Assembly: GCF_028640845.1 (NCBI RefSeq)
Contig: NC_080542.1
Coordinates: forward strand, 66,105,064 to 66,169,063
DNA length: 64,000 nt
Source of the DNA: Ahaetulla prasina
Taxonomy: Eukaryota; Chordata; Lepidosauria; Squamata; Colubridae
Direction: 5' to 3'
Part shown: one piece after another, positions 32,736 through 43,350 of the stretch
Position numbering within the stretch: the stretch's first letter is position 1
Layout of the letters: every line of letters begins with the position of its first letter
Made by a program: the position numbers and the translations under genes
The notes under the pieces: generated by a model
The model's database searches: none
The model's input: the letters and a program-made list of their open reading frames with translations, nothing else
What the model was told of the DNA's origin: nothing

Positions 32736-33205
32736 TCTCTTTTTAAAAATGTTTTGATAGACTGCTAATCTGTAGCCTGCTAATTGCTCAATCCTAGTAT
32801 ATAGTTTATGGCCAATCTAGCACAATGAAATATCACATATGAATCCAATTATTTGATTAATAACTAATTCATGTGTAAGAAGAGATTTCCAAAATTTCTG
32901 CACAAAGTAGTGGAGCAACCTTTTCCTAGTAAGTAAATAGTAAGAAAAAGATATTGCCACCTTCTTTCTTTTAATTTATTTTTCTTAATCTCAAAACAGT
33001 CGACAGAATTACTTTTTACTATTCTCAGAATTCCAATGTCAATGTTCTAAATGAATTTGAAGAAATGAATGTGTGTTGCTCAGTGAGAATGCAAGGACAT
33101 TCTGGTTTATTTTATTGATTTGACTTTCCTCGGTATTCAATGTTTACTCCAATTTCAGTTATTTTTTTACCAATATATTAAAGCATAGTTTACCAATATA
33201 ATATG
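32736..33205. other. AT-rich DNA, nothing recognised
   Basis: No coding or repeat signal. Confidence 0.4.
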
Positions 33206-33209
33206 TATC

Positions 33210-33965
33210 TTCTATCTGGGAATTGCAGAAGAAAGTACTACCAAAACATTTCTATTCCTTCCTTGATCGGGATGCCTTATGCACGGTCACTCACGCTCTG
33301 GTTACGTCTAGGCTGGATTATTGCAATGCTCTCTACATGGGGCTGCCCTTGAGGTGCACCCAGAGGCTGCAGTTAGTCCAGAATGCGGCTGCGCGAGTAG
33401 TAACGGGAGCCGCTCGTGGCTCCCACGTGACATCGCTGCTCCGTAGCTTGCACTGGCTTCCTGTGGTCTTTCGGGTGCGCTTCAAGATTTTGGTAACTAT
33501 CTTTAAAGCGCTCCATGGCTTAGGACCCGGGTACTTACGAGACCGCCTGCTGTTACCTTTTGCCTCCCACCGACCAGACGCCGACAGAGAGGGTCTCCTC
33601 AGGGTGCCGTCCGCCAAACAGTATCGGCTGGCGGCCCCCAGGAGTAGGGCCTTCTCTGTGGGGGCAGTGACGCTCTGGAATGAACTTCCCCCCGGTCTGC
33701 GTCAAGTGCCCGATCTTCGGACCTTCCGTCGTGAGCTCAAAACATATTTATTCATTAAAGCGGGACTGGCATAATTAGTGATGTATTTTAATTGGGTTTT
33801 TAATATTTTTTAATTTTTTAATTTAAATTTTAATAATCGGCCTTTAAAATTTGCTCTTTTTAATTGTTGTTTTAAACTGTATATATCTTTGTTTTTACTT
33901 TGGCTGTACACCGCCCTGAGTCCTTCGGGAGAAGGGCGGTATAAAAATTTAATAAAATAAAATAA
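33210..33965 (+). mobile_element. L2-clade LINE, 3' end with open C-terminal frame
   Basis: The frame 33223-33774 is open for 183 codons and encodes the end of the L2 protein: SFLDRDALCTVTHALVTSRL, DYCNALYMGLPLRCTQRLQL, LHWLPVVFRVRFKIL, KALHGLGPGYLRDRLL, and the terminal TLWNELPPGLRQVPDLRTFR block. The ATG is not a real start, because the copy is 5'-truncated within the RT-to-C-terminal linker. The 3' UTR has the ACCGCCCTGAGTCCTTCGGG hairpin and an AATAAAATAAAATAAA tail. It is the best preserved L2 in the window, so probably the youngest. Confidence 0.92.
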
Positions 33966-34524
33966 AAATAAAATACAGTAATACAGCCAAGAAAACTGCT
34001 TGACTGCATCTATAAAGTCATCAGAAATCTTTTCATTGTGTATCATTCTCAAAATAATTGCAGAATGCTGGTCAGTAACTGAAATAAAGTCACTGTGTCC
34101 TTTTTCAAATGCAATCTTCCATTTGTTTTTCTGATGTAACAATCAAATATTAGACATGTGAAAAAAGGGAGCAGGAACTTGGTATTTCAAATGTTAGGGA
34201 TATTGTCTCTGCTATTTGTTTGTGTGCTGCCAATTCAAAGAGCAAAGATATTTAACTAAGTTAATAGCTGACTTGGTTATTACAACAGACCCGCTTGAAC
34301 TTTAAAAAAAGAATAATATTTTGTTTTCAAAATCTAATTTTATTGAAGTCACTGATAAGCAATTTGGGTAATTATGAGAAGTTACAAAGTAAAAAATACT
34401 GGTGTTATTCTAAAATCAATAGAAGTAAATGATATCATTTAACACTGGAATTGCAGTAAATAATAAGTAAGTCTCTAAATGTTAAATCTAATTGATTTAT
34501 TATAGGATTATTCTTAAATACTAT
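33966..34524. other. AT-rich DNA, nothing recognised
   Basis: No coding or repeat signal. Confidence 0.4.
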
Positions 34525-34965
34525 ATATATATATGCATGCCAAATACCACTCACTCATCATGAAATCTCCAGAACCGTAAAACCTACAAACTTGAAATTT
34601 GGCACATATGTTCCTCTTGGCTTTTAGGTGTTCGCTAAGAAAGGATTTTTCAAAATGATCATCAGATCATTTGTATTTCATATACAGCATTATATTCACA
34701 TACTCTGATGCTAAGGAGCTAGACATTCTACTCCCCGTCCCCATCTAAAAAGAAATCTGTCCAAAATGCCAGTAGCCTTATATTAATATGCTCTAATGCT
34801 ACCGATTTGCTAAACCGAGCGTGGGCGTGGCCAGCGCATGACTCATCCGGCCTGAGGGCTGGGACATTCTGTTCTCCCACCCCCTCTATTCCAACTGCCA
34901 GTTGCCTTATATTAACACATTCTGATGCTACGGAGTTACACATTCTACAGAGGCGACCGTGACGA
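34525..34965. repeat. unclassified repeat with degenerate direct repeats
   Basis: After a (TA)n tract comes ACCACTCACTCATCATGAAA and CCTACAAACTTGAAATTTGG, text that looks like the body of a dispersed repeat. From 34690 a unit beginning ATTNACATNCTCTGATGCTA and including a GCCAGTWGCCTTAT segment occurs three times (starting near 34692, 34783 and 34913), with spacing of about 90 to 130 bases. I cannot assign a family; a non-autonomous DNA element is possible. Confidence 0.5.
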
Positions 34966-34967
34966 GT

Positions 34968-35075
34968 GCGTAAGTTGTGGAGGCCAACACCAATGACAGA
35001 ATTGCAGGTTCAAGGAGCAATTTGTCGGCGGTGTGAAAAGAAAGACATATAGCTCAGGCCTGCCGAGCCTCCCAA
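34968..35075 (+). pseudogene. gag nucleocapsid zinc-knuckle remnant
   Basis: One frame gives CVSCGGQHQ, a stop, then QNC, a C-x2-C-x3-H-x4-C knuckle with an in-frame stop. A second Cys-x2-Cys pair (CRRC) follows in another frame. The remnant lies just before the protease, as expected for gag of a Gypsy element. Confidence 0.55.
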
Positions 35076-35840
35076 CCTTCCCGCCAAAATTTCAAACCGG
35101 TCAATCAACAGGGCGCCGGTTCCGCAAAGCAGCCAGGGATTGGCCAGTTCAAAAAAGGCGCGAAGTCGAATCACACCACTGTGCGAGTGGGCCATGCATC
35201 GACATGACTAGAAAAGAAAATATTCACTAAGACCTACATTGAAGGAGTGCAGTGTAAAATGGAGGTGGATACCGGCTCATCAATCACGATTATGTCCTGG
35301 GACACGATCGCACGGGACCTGCCAGAAGTCGCGAAACGACAGCTGCAACCCCAAAAGCTGAGAGTGCAAGACTACCAGGGAAACCGGATCCCTGTTAAAG
35401 GAGCCACAACGGTCAGAGTAAGATATGGACAATTCAAGAAAACCCTGCTGATCACCATCGTTGACGGAAGCCAACCCAGCTTACTGGGACTGGACTGGTT
35501 TCGAGCCCTAGGAATGGGCATAACCAGGATCCACTGCAATGGAGTCAACCTGAAGGACGAATTGTTGAGGGAATTCGAGGATGTTTTTCAAGACAGCCTG
35601 GGCAAGTACGTAGGGACCCCCATCTCATTCAATTTAGACCCCCAGGTAGCTCCCATTAGATTAAAAGCTAGGAGAGTTCCATTCGCTCTCAAAGCCAAGA
35701 TAGACAGGGAATTAGACAAACTAGTAAACCAGGGAATACTAGTCCCCATCGACCATGCAAAATGGGAGACACCAATAGTGACCCCAGTCAAACCGGACGG
35801 ATCGGTCCGTATTTGTGCTGACTATAAGGCAATGCTTAAA
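35076..35840 (+). pseudogene. pol: Gypsy pol, protease and RT N-terminus
   Basis: Open frame from 35247, and readable a little upstream. The aspartic protease active site DTGSS starts at 35268, and the flap-side SLLGLDWFRALG block near 35480 is conserved. RT begins with LKDELLREFEDVFQDSLGKY and the substrate-binding region VPFALKAKIDRELDKLVNQG, then WETPIVTPVKPDGSVRICAD. A single-step frameshift near 35830 separates it from the next frame. The ATG at 35247 is internal and not a true start. Confidence 0.9.
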
Positions 35841-37518
35841 CAAGGCATTGCAGAAGAGTGCTTACCCCGTCCCCATAGTGCAACATTTGTTGCACTCGTT
35901 AGGACAGGGACAGGTTTTTGCCAAACTAGACCTGGCTCAAGCCTACCAACAACTACCAGTTGACAATGAAACGGCCGAAGCACAGATGATTGTCACACAC
36001 CAAGGCGCTTTTAAATGCACTCGACTTCAGTTCGGAGTTAGTGTAACCCCCGGGTTATTCCAAAACCTAATGGAACGGCTCCTACAAGGTCTACCGGGAG
36101 TAGTTCCATATTTCGACGATGTACTGATATCAGCAGAAAACTTGGAAGAATTAGGGGTCAAATTGCGGAAGGTTTTGGGCATTTTCAGGTCTGCGGGGCA
36201 TAAAGTTAAACTCAACAAATGTCACATAGGAGTTGAATCTGTAGAATTCTTGGGTTACTGGATAGATAAGGAAGGCATCCACCCAACGGAGAGCAAAGTG
36301 CGAGCCATTAGAAAGGCCCCACCCCCAAAAAACAAAACAGAATTACAAGCATTTTTGGGGCTTGTAAACTTCTATGCGGTATTTTTTAAAAATAAGGCAA
36401 CGGTAGCCAAACCGCTACATAAACTGCTAGCGAAAAAATCTGTTTGGACTTGGGGCAGGGTTGAGGCTAAGGCATTTGAAGGCGTTAAGAATCTTCTGTC
36501 CAGCAATAGCCTTTTAATTCAGTACAATGGGACGTTGCCACTAGTACTAGTTTGTGATGCATCATCCTACGGGGTAGGGGCTGTCCTAAGCCACAGGTTA
36601 CTGAATGGTTCAGAAGCCCCTACCGCATATTTTTCCCACACGATGTCCGCAGCAGAAAGGAACTATAGCCAACTAGACCGGGAAGCCCTTGCTATAGTCT
36701 CTGGGGTTAAAAAATTCCACGAGTACCTGTTTGGGCGGCAATTTGAAATAGTCACAGACCACAGACCTTTATTGGGACTCTTGGCGGGGGACCGTCCAAC
36801 ACCGGTTGCATTATCACCCAGGCTGACCCGTTGGACTATTTTCCTGGCAGCATATTCGTACCAACTGTCTCACCGACCGGGCAAGGATTTGGGACATGCA
36901 GACGCTTTAAGTAGATGCCCGTTGCCAGAGACTATTGAAGACCCGAGCCCAGGGACGCCTGTCTTGTTAATTGACTCTTTGGACTCTGGCCCAGTCACAT
37001 CCACGGAAGTGACTAGGGCATCTTACAAAGATATTATTGTAAGGACTGTGATCGGTTGGGTGCAGAGGGGATGGCCCGCTGCACCGGGGGATCGTTTCAA
37101 AGAGTTTACAAAGAAGTGTTTGGAACTGTCGGTACAAGGGGGTTGTCTATTATGGGGGGATGGAGTGGTTATTCCGGAGAAATTACGAGGGCATGTGTTG
37201 GAGCTATTCCATGTGGGCCACCCAGGGATTGTGAGGATGAAAAGCCTAGCGAGAAGTTATGTGTTGTGGCCACAAATGGACAAAGACATTAGCGACCGGG
37301 TAGGGAAATGCCAAGCTTGTCAGGAATCAAGGCCACTACCCCCAACAGCCCCCATCAGGGAATGGGAGAAACCCCAGGGTCCGTGGTCCAGGATTCACAT
37401 AGATTTTGCTGGGCCGTTCCATGGGCAGACCTTTTTAATTGTGGTAGATGCCTACTCGAAGTGGTTAGAAATTTTACTCATGAAAACCACAACAGCGGAA
37501 GCTGTAATACAGTCTTGA
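35815..37518 (+). pseudogene. pol: Gypsy pol, RT, RNase H and integrase N-terminus
   Basis: A 567-codon open frame. RT: AKLDLAQAYQQLPVD, LQFGVSVTPGLFQNLMERLL, and the catalytic YFDD at 36109-36120, intact. RNase H: VCDASSYGVGAVLSH, the REALAIV glutamate, and TDHRPL. Integrase zinc-binding region: a His-rich ELFHVGHPG start and CQAC end (HHCC type), near 37200-37320. Integrase core start: RIHIDFAGP with its first catalytic Asp. The frame breaks at about 37515. That so long a frame remains suggests a relatively recent insertion compared with the neighbouring LINEs. Confidence 0.94.
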
Positions 37519-38362
37519 GGCATCTATTTGTGACACACGGGTTACCCGATACTCTAGTGTCCGATAATGGCCTGCAATTCACGGCGACCCAGTTTGAGGG
37601 GTACTTGGCAGGAGAGGGCATCTGACATATCCTCTTGGCACCTTTCCACCCGGCGATGAACGGACTTGCAGAACGTTTCATACGCAGTGCCAAGGAAGCG
37701 CTATCGAGAAATAGCCCAGGACATTGGCAATCCAAAATTGATACCTTCCTGGCAGTCCAACATAGAACGCCCTGTGTGACCACCGGCCGCAGCCCATCGG
37801 AGTTATTAATGGGTAGAAGACTCCGGTGCCCCCTAGATCGGTTAAACCCAACATACTCCTCTGACGGGTACCAAAGCACGAAAGGAAAAACCAGAACAAT
37901 GACAACAGGTGACCCAGTATGGGCACATAATTATAGTGAGAGCCCAGCGTGGCTTAGGGAACAATTGTAGGACTGACGGGCCCAAAGTCATATTTAGTGG
38001 ACATGGGGGATGGCCGAGTGTGGAGACGCCACATAGATCAATTACGAAAAAGAATACAAAACGATCCAGAAACCAAACAGCTAGACCCTGACTACCAAAT
38101 ATTTGAACCAACAGCTAGCTCAACCCCGAGGCGGTCGGAGAACTTAGCTGAGGCTGAAGAAGTCCAGCGACGCCAACTGGTTCCTCCAGAGGACAACAGG
38201 GACAACTCTGCAAATAATCCAAGGCTGAAGGGCCCAGAGGAGGAGCTGGGAGGAACAAACAGTCCCTCCGACCAGCTTGACTCACTCCCAGGGAATGAAT
38301 TGCGCAGGTCAGAAAGAGTTAGGAGACGCCCTGTCTACCTGCGTGACTACGTGGAGAGATAA
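37519..38362 (+). pseudogene. pol: Gypsy pol, integrase core end and C-terminus
   Basis: Continues the integrase core: LPDTLVSDNGLQFTATQFEG has the second catalytic Asp; then a TGA at 37623-37625; then PFHPAMNGLAERFIRSAKEA with the catalytic Glu. After the SPSELLMGRRLRCPLDRL block a frameshift near 37962 leads to the tail GPKSYLVDMGDGRVWRRHID and an acidic, proline-containing C-terminus ending ERVRRRPVYLRDYVER at 38362. No chromodomain is visible. Confidence 0.9.
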
Positions 38363-38410
38363 CATGCAAATGTTATGCAAAAATTATGTAAATATGGTAA
38401 AATGTGTTCT

Positions 38411-38611
38411 GGGAGGGGAGGAGTGTAATGTATTTGAATTTCAGGAGGGAAATTTAGGTGGGAAAAAAGCACGTTGCTGATTGGCTGGTGCCTCAGCCAA
38501 ATTACTATTTAAAGAGGGGTTTTGCCTGTTGGTTTTTGCTGGGATCACAATAAACTAAAGAGCTGTTGTCACTTGTATCGTCTCCTGCCTCTTCATTACC
38601 TGAACTTAACA
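38411..38611 (+). mobile_element. polypurine tract and 3' LTR of the Gypsy element
   Basis: A purine run GGGAGGGGAGGAG (38411-38423) directly precedes TGTAATGTATTTG. The LTR ends GAACTTAACA, so it has TG...CA ends (188 bp). It holds an inverted CCAAT-type element near 38479, a TATTTAAAG box at 38506-38514 and AATAAA at 38549-38554. No second copy of this LTR occurs in the window. Confidence 0.88.
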
Positions 38612-38634
38612 CTTGCCTTCTTTGATATAAGTTG

Positions 38635-38775
38635 GGTGTAGAAGATAAAACTCTAGGCTAGAAAGCAAGAGGCCATGAGTTCGTCTTGGCTAATGCCTCA
38701 GCCATTAAAGCCAGCTCGCTTTGAGCTAGTCACTGTTTCTCAGCCCAATCCACCTCATAGAGTTGTTGTGGTGAA
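38635..38775 (+). mobile_element. tRNA-derived SINE fragment
   Basis: GCTAGAAAGCAAGAGGCCAT, then GAGTTCGTCTTGG (decayed B box), then AGTCACTGTTTCTCAGCCCA, then ATCCACCTCATAGAGTTGTT. This is the body of a common squamate tRNA-related SINE. The A-box region is decayed and the 3' tail is not clear. Not a functional tRNA gene. Confidence 0.65.
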
Positions 38776-39381
38776 AAGTTCAGGCACAGAGAGAGGGCTT
38801 CCCAGATGCATAGTGGTCTGAGCCTTGAATAATAAAGAGTGAAATACCTGTGGCCTGAAAAGACCTACAAATGAAGGGTAATCAGGCTCAAGGCCTTCGT
38901 CATCCGAAAGTTCTGGATCTAGAGGAATATCCCCTTCCTCAGACATGGACGCCTGGCTGGACGAACCAGGAGACTGGGCATGGTCTGCAGAGGATTCCTC
39001 TAACTCAGGAGACTCCTGGATATGACTGGCTCAGTCAACGTAAGTTGAAGCCTCTGAAGAGGCTCTTGGGTGCAAGCCTTGTGCCATGCACTGCCGAATA
39101 GCCTCCGATATCATAGCCGTCATAGCAGGCATAGGCAGGGGTTTGTGTTGCTCCATAGGGCACAATCCAGCAGCTGTGGGAGTGAAAGTGGCTGAAGGGC
39201 CACTGTGAGTAGGTAGGAGGATTTCCTGTGATCGGGTAGGCCCCGCAGATGTTAAAGGGGCAAATAACGAGGCCACATCTGCAGCCGGTGCTGACCCACT
39301 TACGCCTGGGTCATCTGGAGACAAGGAAGCCCCAGATTGTGATTTCCCACTTCCCAGAAACCCATAGATTGCATGATACAA
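38755..39381 (-). pseudogene. gag-like frame of an unidentified retroelement, one internal stop
   Basis: On the minus strand one frame runs from 39381 to 38755 with a single TGA at 39031-39033, about 208 codons in all. The protein is rich in Ser, Pro, Ala and Glu. It includes MISEAIRQCMAQGLHPRASS, an acidic stretch SEEGDIPLDPELSDDEGLEP, and a hydrophobic block PSFVGLFRPQVFHSLLFKAQ. That last block resembles the gag of DIRS-type tyrosine-recombinase elements as I remember them, but I cannot confirm it. Its 3' end overlaps the SINE by about 20 bases. It is more GC-rich than the flanks. Confidence 0.5.
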
Positions 39382-40055
39382 GGGAAGATAGAAAGCCTAT
39401 GCCTCACCCTCTTTCTGCCTCCTTCTGGAGGGGAAACGGCACCAACTTATATTATTTGTAGAAGGAAGTATTGGTCAACACGTCATGGGTTATCTAGTGA
39501 ATAATTAGAATTGCTCTGAACCAGAATTTTAGAAGAGCATCCTACTTACTTTGTTTTGAACTTGGAACAAAACAGCCCCACATCTGTCAAATTACAGTAT
39601 TTCAAATTGGCTCTTCTGATGGAAGAAATTCAGAATGTCTTCAATAGTCTGGAACATTGAAAATATTCTGGCCAACAATAGGAACTTAGAATTCATTTCT
39701 GTTTCCCATTCTTCACTTCTAAACCACAAGAGTGGGTGGAATAGTAATCCATGTTGAGTGTTATCTACCACTGAAACTATTAAAAACTGGCCAAATGAAT
39801 GATTTCTAAAACATTTTTGAAAAACAAATTTAATGAACTCCTACAGGAAGCAATAGGAATGTAACTATTTTCACACTGCGGGGAAAAAGGAATTAGAATC
39901 TATTGCTGAAAAATATCTCATATATACATGCACCTCTTTCTAAACAGAGAAAACTGACAAAGGCATTTTCAATTACTTTAATGAGCTCTCTGAATAGCTC
40001 AATCCATAGATTACAAGAAAAAATAACTGTTTTTTATTAAGATATTGAATTTATA
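39382..40055. other. AT-rich DNA, nothing recognised
   Basis: No coding or repeat signal. Confidence 0.4.
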
Positions 40056-40059
40056 TCCT

Positions 40060-40235
40060 GCAATTTAAGGTAACAGCTTCTATTTTCCTCACAAAACAAC
40101 TCTGTCAGGCATGTTAAAATCAGAGAATGTGTAGCCCAAAGTCACACAGTCAGCTTCTTAAGGGACGACTAGAATTCATGTTCTCCCAGATTCGACCTGA
40201 GCACCTTAATAACTACACCAAACTGGCTCTGTAAT
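40060..40235 (-). mobile_element. SINE (MIR/tRNA-like), minus strand, decayed
   Basis: Read on the minus strand: AGAGCCAGTTTGGTGTAGTT, ATTAAGGTGCTCAGG, a decayed B-box region with GAATTCTAGTC, then GACTTTGGGCTAC and a CAACAGAGTTGTTTTG-like core. These are the landmarks of an ancient tRNA-derived SINE. Confidence 0.55.
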
Positions 40236-41120
40236 TTCCCATTACTTTGTAATAAGATCCTGCGGAAAGCACACATAAGTCAAATCTCAGTAATTCCAGT
40301 GAAATCACAAAGGAAGCCTAAAGCTCAACATCCACAGATCACTAGAGCATACACAGAATTCACACACCAAAAAGTTTAACAAACACTATTTGCAGAATTT
40401 CATCAACCCTAATACCCTGTATATTTGAAGCACCATAATGCTATTATGGATATACAATATATGCCTTATCTACCAATAAAATAATTCAGAGCAAAACACT
40501 CATGCAATCTTGAATTTCCACATAGCAATTTCAAAAAAAAAAAGTAGGAGGGGAGCTCCAAGCCATCTTCTTTTCTCTGGCCATATGCTGCATTTTTCTT
40601 TGTCCTCAGCACTGTACTTATACATCACCCAAACCATCTACAACAGCAGCAGGTGGAACATGACTAATTTCTTCTGCTGTTTTGGGTTGACTAGAAAAAA
40701 AGCCAATTCCACAAAATAAGAGCCCTATCATAGTGTACTTGAAATACTTGAAGCAACCCAGCCGGAAACCACCTAGTTTGTGTTACAGGTGCAGAGCTCT
40801 CAAAAACAGCTGTTTGAAGTGTGCGTTTTTGCACTTTCTTCACTAGCTTTGCTTGAAAATATCTTTGCCTGATTCATCATTTCAAGTACAACAAAATCTT
40901 ACCTCTAAATAGTCGCCATTTCTCTACAAAGCAAAAAGCCACACTTCTGACCATCTGTTACAGTTTTCTAAATTATGTTGGTAATGCTAATGATTTTGTA
41001 ACAGCTCTTTTATGTTGGTCTATTGACTGGCTGAATTCAATTTGCAGCACTGTCTCCCTTGGCACAAAGATAGAGGCCTCTGAACTCTGTAAAGAAATCT
41101 TGCTAGAAAGACAGCAGACC
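40236..41120. other. unique-looking DNA, nothing recognised
   Basis: No coding or repeat signal. Confidence 0.4.
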
Positions 41121-41124
41121 TTCC

Positions 41125-41595
41125 TAGAATAACAGAACTTCCCCAACTTTTGTACTTAGAATAAGTTGGAAGGGACCTTGGAAGTCTTCTAGTCCAACCC
41201 CCTGCTTAGGCAGAAATCCTACACCACTTCAGACAAATGGTTATCCAACATCTTCTTAAAAATTTCCAGTGTTGGAGCAGTCACAAGTTCTGCAGGCAAG
41301 TTGCTCTAACTGTCAGGAAATTTCTCCTTAGTTCTAAATTGCTTCTCTCCTTGATTAGTTTCCACCCATTGCTTCTTGTTGTACCCTCAGGTGCTTTGGA
41401 GAATAGTTTGACTCCCTGATCTTTTTAGCAGCCCCTGAGATATTGGAACACTGCTATCATGTCTCCCCTAGTCCTTCTTTTCATTAAACTAGACGTACCC
41501 AGTTCCTGCAACCGTTCTTCATGTGTTTTAGCCTCCAGTCCCCTAATTATCTTTTGCTGCTTTTCTCTGCACTCTTTCTAGAGTCTCTAAAGGTC
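41125..41595 (-). mobile_element. CR1-clade LINE, 3' end, minus strand
   Basis: The reverse complement matches the 3' part of the copy at 63540-64000. It contains CR1 C-terminal text: the codons for [14 protein letters not shown], [10 protein letters not shown] and SNGWKLIKERSNLELRRNFL are all recognisable. The UTR phrase GGTTGGACTAGAAGACTTCC follows. Several indels break the frame. Confidence 0.88.
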
Positions 41596-41599
41596 CAAC

Positions 41600-43022
41600 A
41601 TCACAAGGGAGATAAATCATTTACAAGTGCACATTTTAATTTTAATTTGTACATTCCTGATGGAGGGAATTACTTTGGTTCATGAAAAAAATAGTGAAGG
41701 GAAGGGTTTTTTCCCCTTCTTCCAAACATGTGTAGTCATGCATGAATGAATATATTCTTCTTAGCCAAAAGCACTTAACTGAATAATAAGAGCAGTGACT
41801 TCATGGGAAAATTACAGGAGTGCATTAAACTCCTAGGTGGTTGAACAATGTGGATTTATGGCTCTGAATAAAAGCATTGTTAATGGCATCTCCAGATGTT
41901 TCAGTTCTGCACAAAATTCTATTTGTTCTTTGTGGAACAACAATAACAATGATTAAACTTAAATGAGGGAGGTCTCTTTTTTATCTGAGTGTAGGAGATG
42001 ATCTGACGTGAAATCACAAACATAAAATCCTTATTTTAGATTTTTTTAAAGTTTTTTTATTTTTTGATACACCATATATGCAATGAATATGGCATTGAAT
42101 ACATGTGAACACTCCAGGCGCAAACTAAATATCAGAAATAAATGTCCACAGCATTTCTTTTCACTACAAACATAAGGTAATAATTTATTTGTTTGTTATA
42201 ATAATTTATATTCTATCTTTAAAAGTAGATGTCCCAACTTGGTTTATAAACTAATCCCAGAAAAAGAATAAAGTTGCAATAATTATGCATGTCATCTGTG
42301 AATTAGTCAGTAACAACATACAGTATAACAGCATCTTAACGTAAGAGTTATAAAAGATTTACGTTAATTAGAAACTATATTCCATAACTTTCAGTGAAAT
42401 TTATAATCCAATCTTTGCATATCCAGAATATGTTCCATTGCATTACATAATCCTCTCTATAAATTAAGTGTGGAAAGATTTTTTTTTTGGCAAGCATTTC
42501 TAACAGAAAATTGTTCATGCAACAGATTGAAGTAATTAAGGCAGAATTGCAAAAGAATCTTTTGGGTTTTTTTTCCCCCTGAATTAAAAAAAACATGAAG
42601 AAATGAATTGTAAAATATCTGCTGGGGTAATTTTCTGTTTGCTTGGAACTAAAATCTTTGCTTTCACTGAACAAATCAGAATATTGGCAATATTGATAAA
42701 TAATAGATTTTCTTAAATAAGAATGATGAATGGAAGCATCTCTGAACTTTTTGGGAAGTGCCAAGAACAATTAAAGTCAACCTGAAGTGGTGGGAAACAC
42801 CTAGAAAGCTACATTTGACCAATGACTTTCCCAAATACTGGATTTTAAAGGTTGTTGAAATCATATTGGCCATTCATGGCATTCCACTTAAAAATATGTG
42901 TTTTTCAATCGCATTCTTATCAAAGAGAAATACTCTCTTAGCAAGCAGATGTCCTATTTGAGTAATTCAAATGCAGTGAAACATTTTTATTATTTGTTTG
43001 TCCATTATAGTTCTCATTTCCC
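41600..43022. other. AT-rich DNA, nothing recognised
   Basis: No coding or repeat signal. The 131-codon minus-strand ORF at 42375-42770 shows no family feature and lies in AT-rich sequence. Confidence 0.45.
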
Positions 43023-43025
43023 AAT

Positions 43026-43350
43026 ACAGGTAGTTGTTGACTTACAATAGTTCATTTAGTGACTATTCAAAGTTACAACTTCACTGAAAAAAAGTGACTT
43101 ATCACCATTTTTCACACTTATGACCATTGCAGCATCCCTATGGTCATGGGATCAAAATTCAGATACTTGGCAATTGGTTCATATTTATGATGGTTGTAGT
43201 GTCCTGGTCATGTGATCACTTTTTGCAATCTTTTGACAAGCAAAGTCAATGGAGAAACTGGAAAAAAATGTGATTATATGAGGTTCTTGCTTAATGACAA
43301 TGTAGTTCTCCCTTAATCATGGTAACCAGATGCTGGAATTGTTGTCGCTA
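43026..43350 (+). mobile_element. MITE-like squamate repeat, decayed
   Basis: Contains ACAGGTAGTTGTTGACTTAC at the left, TAACAACTTCACTG-type text, GACTTATCACCATTTTTCAC, ATGACCATTGCAGCATCCCT and GGTCATGTGATCACTTTTTG, and a degraded right end near AATTGTTGTCGCTAAGCAGT. This text pattern is typical of an abundant non-autonomous element in snakes and lizards. I could not identify a clean target duplication. Confidence 0.55.

Larger units (their letters stand above)
34968..38611 (+). mobile_element. Gypsy-type LTR retrotransposon, 5' end missing
   Basis: Order of domains: nucleocapsid zinc-knuckle remnant, protease, RT, RNase H, integrase, then polypurine tract and LTR. Integrase following RNase H is the Gypsy (Metaviridae) order. 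Base composition is distinctly more GC-rich than the surroundings. No 5' LTR, primer-binding site or most of gag is present. Upstream sequence changes abruptly to the repeat at 34525-34965, so the 5' part was lost by deletion or rearrangement. Frameshifts near 35830, 37515 and 37962 and a stop at 37623-37625 inactivate it. Confidence 0.93.

Noticed and set aside
37478..38111. Minus-strand ORFs opposite the Gypsy integrase
   Set aside because: Shadows of the plus-strand pol frame.
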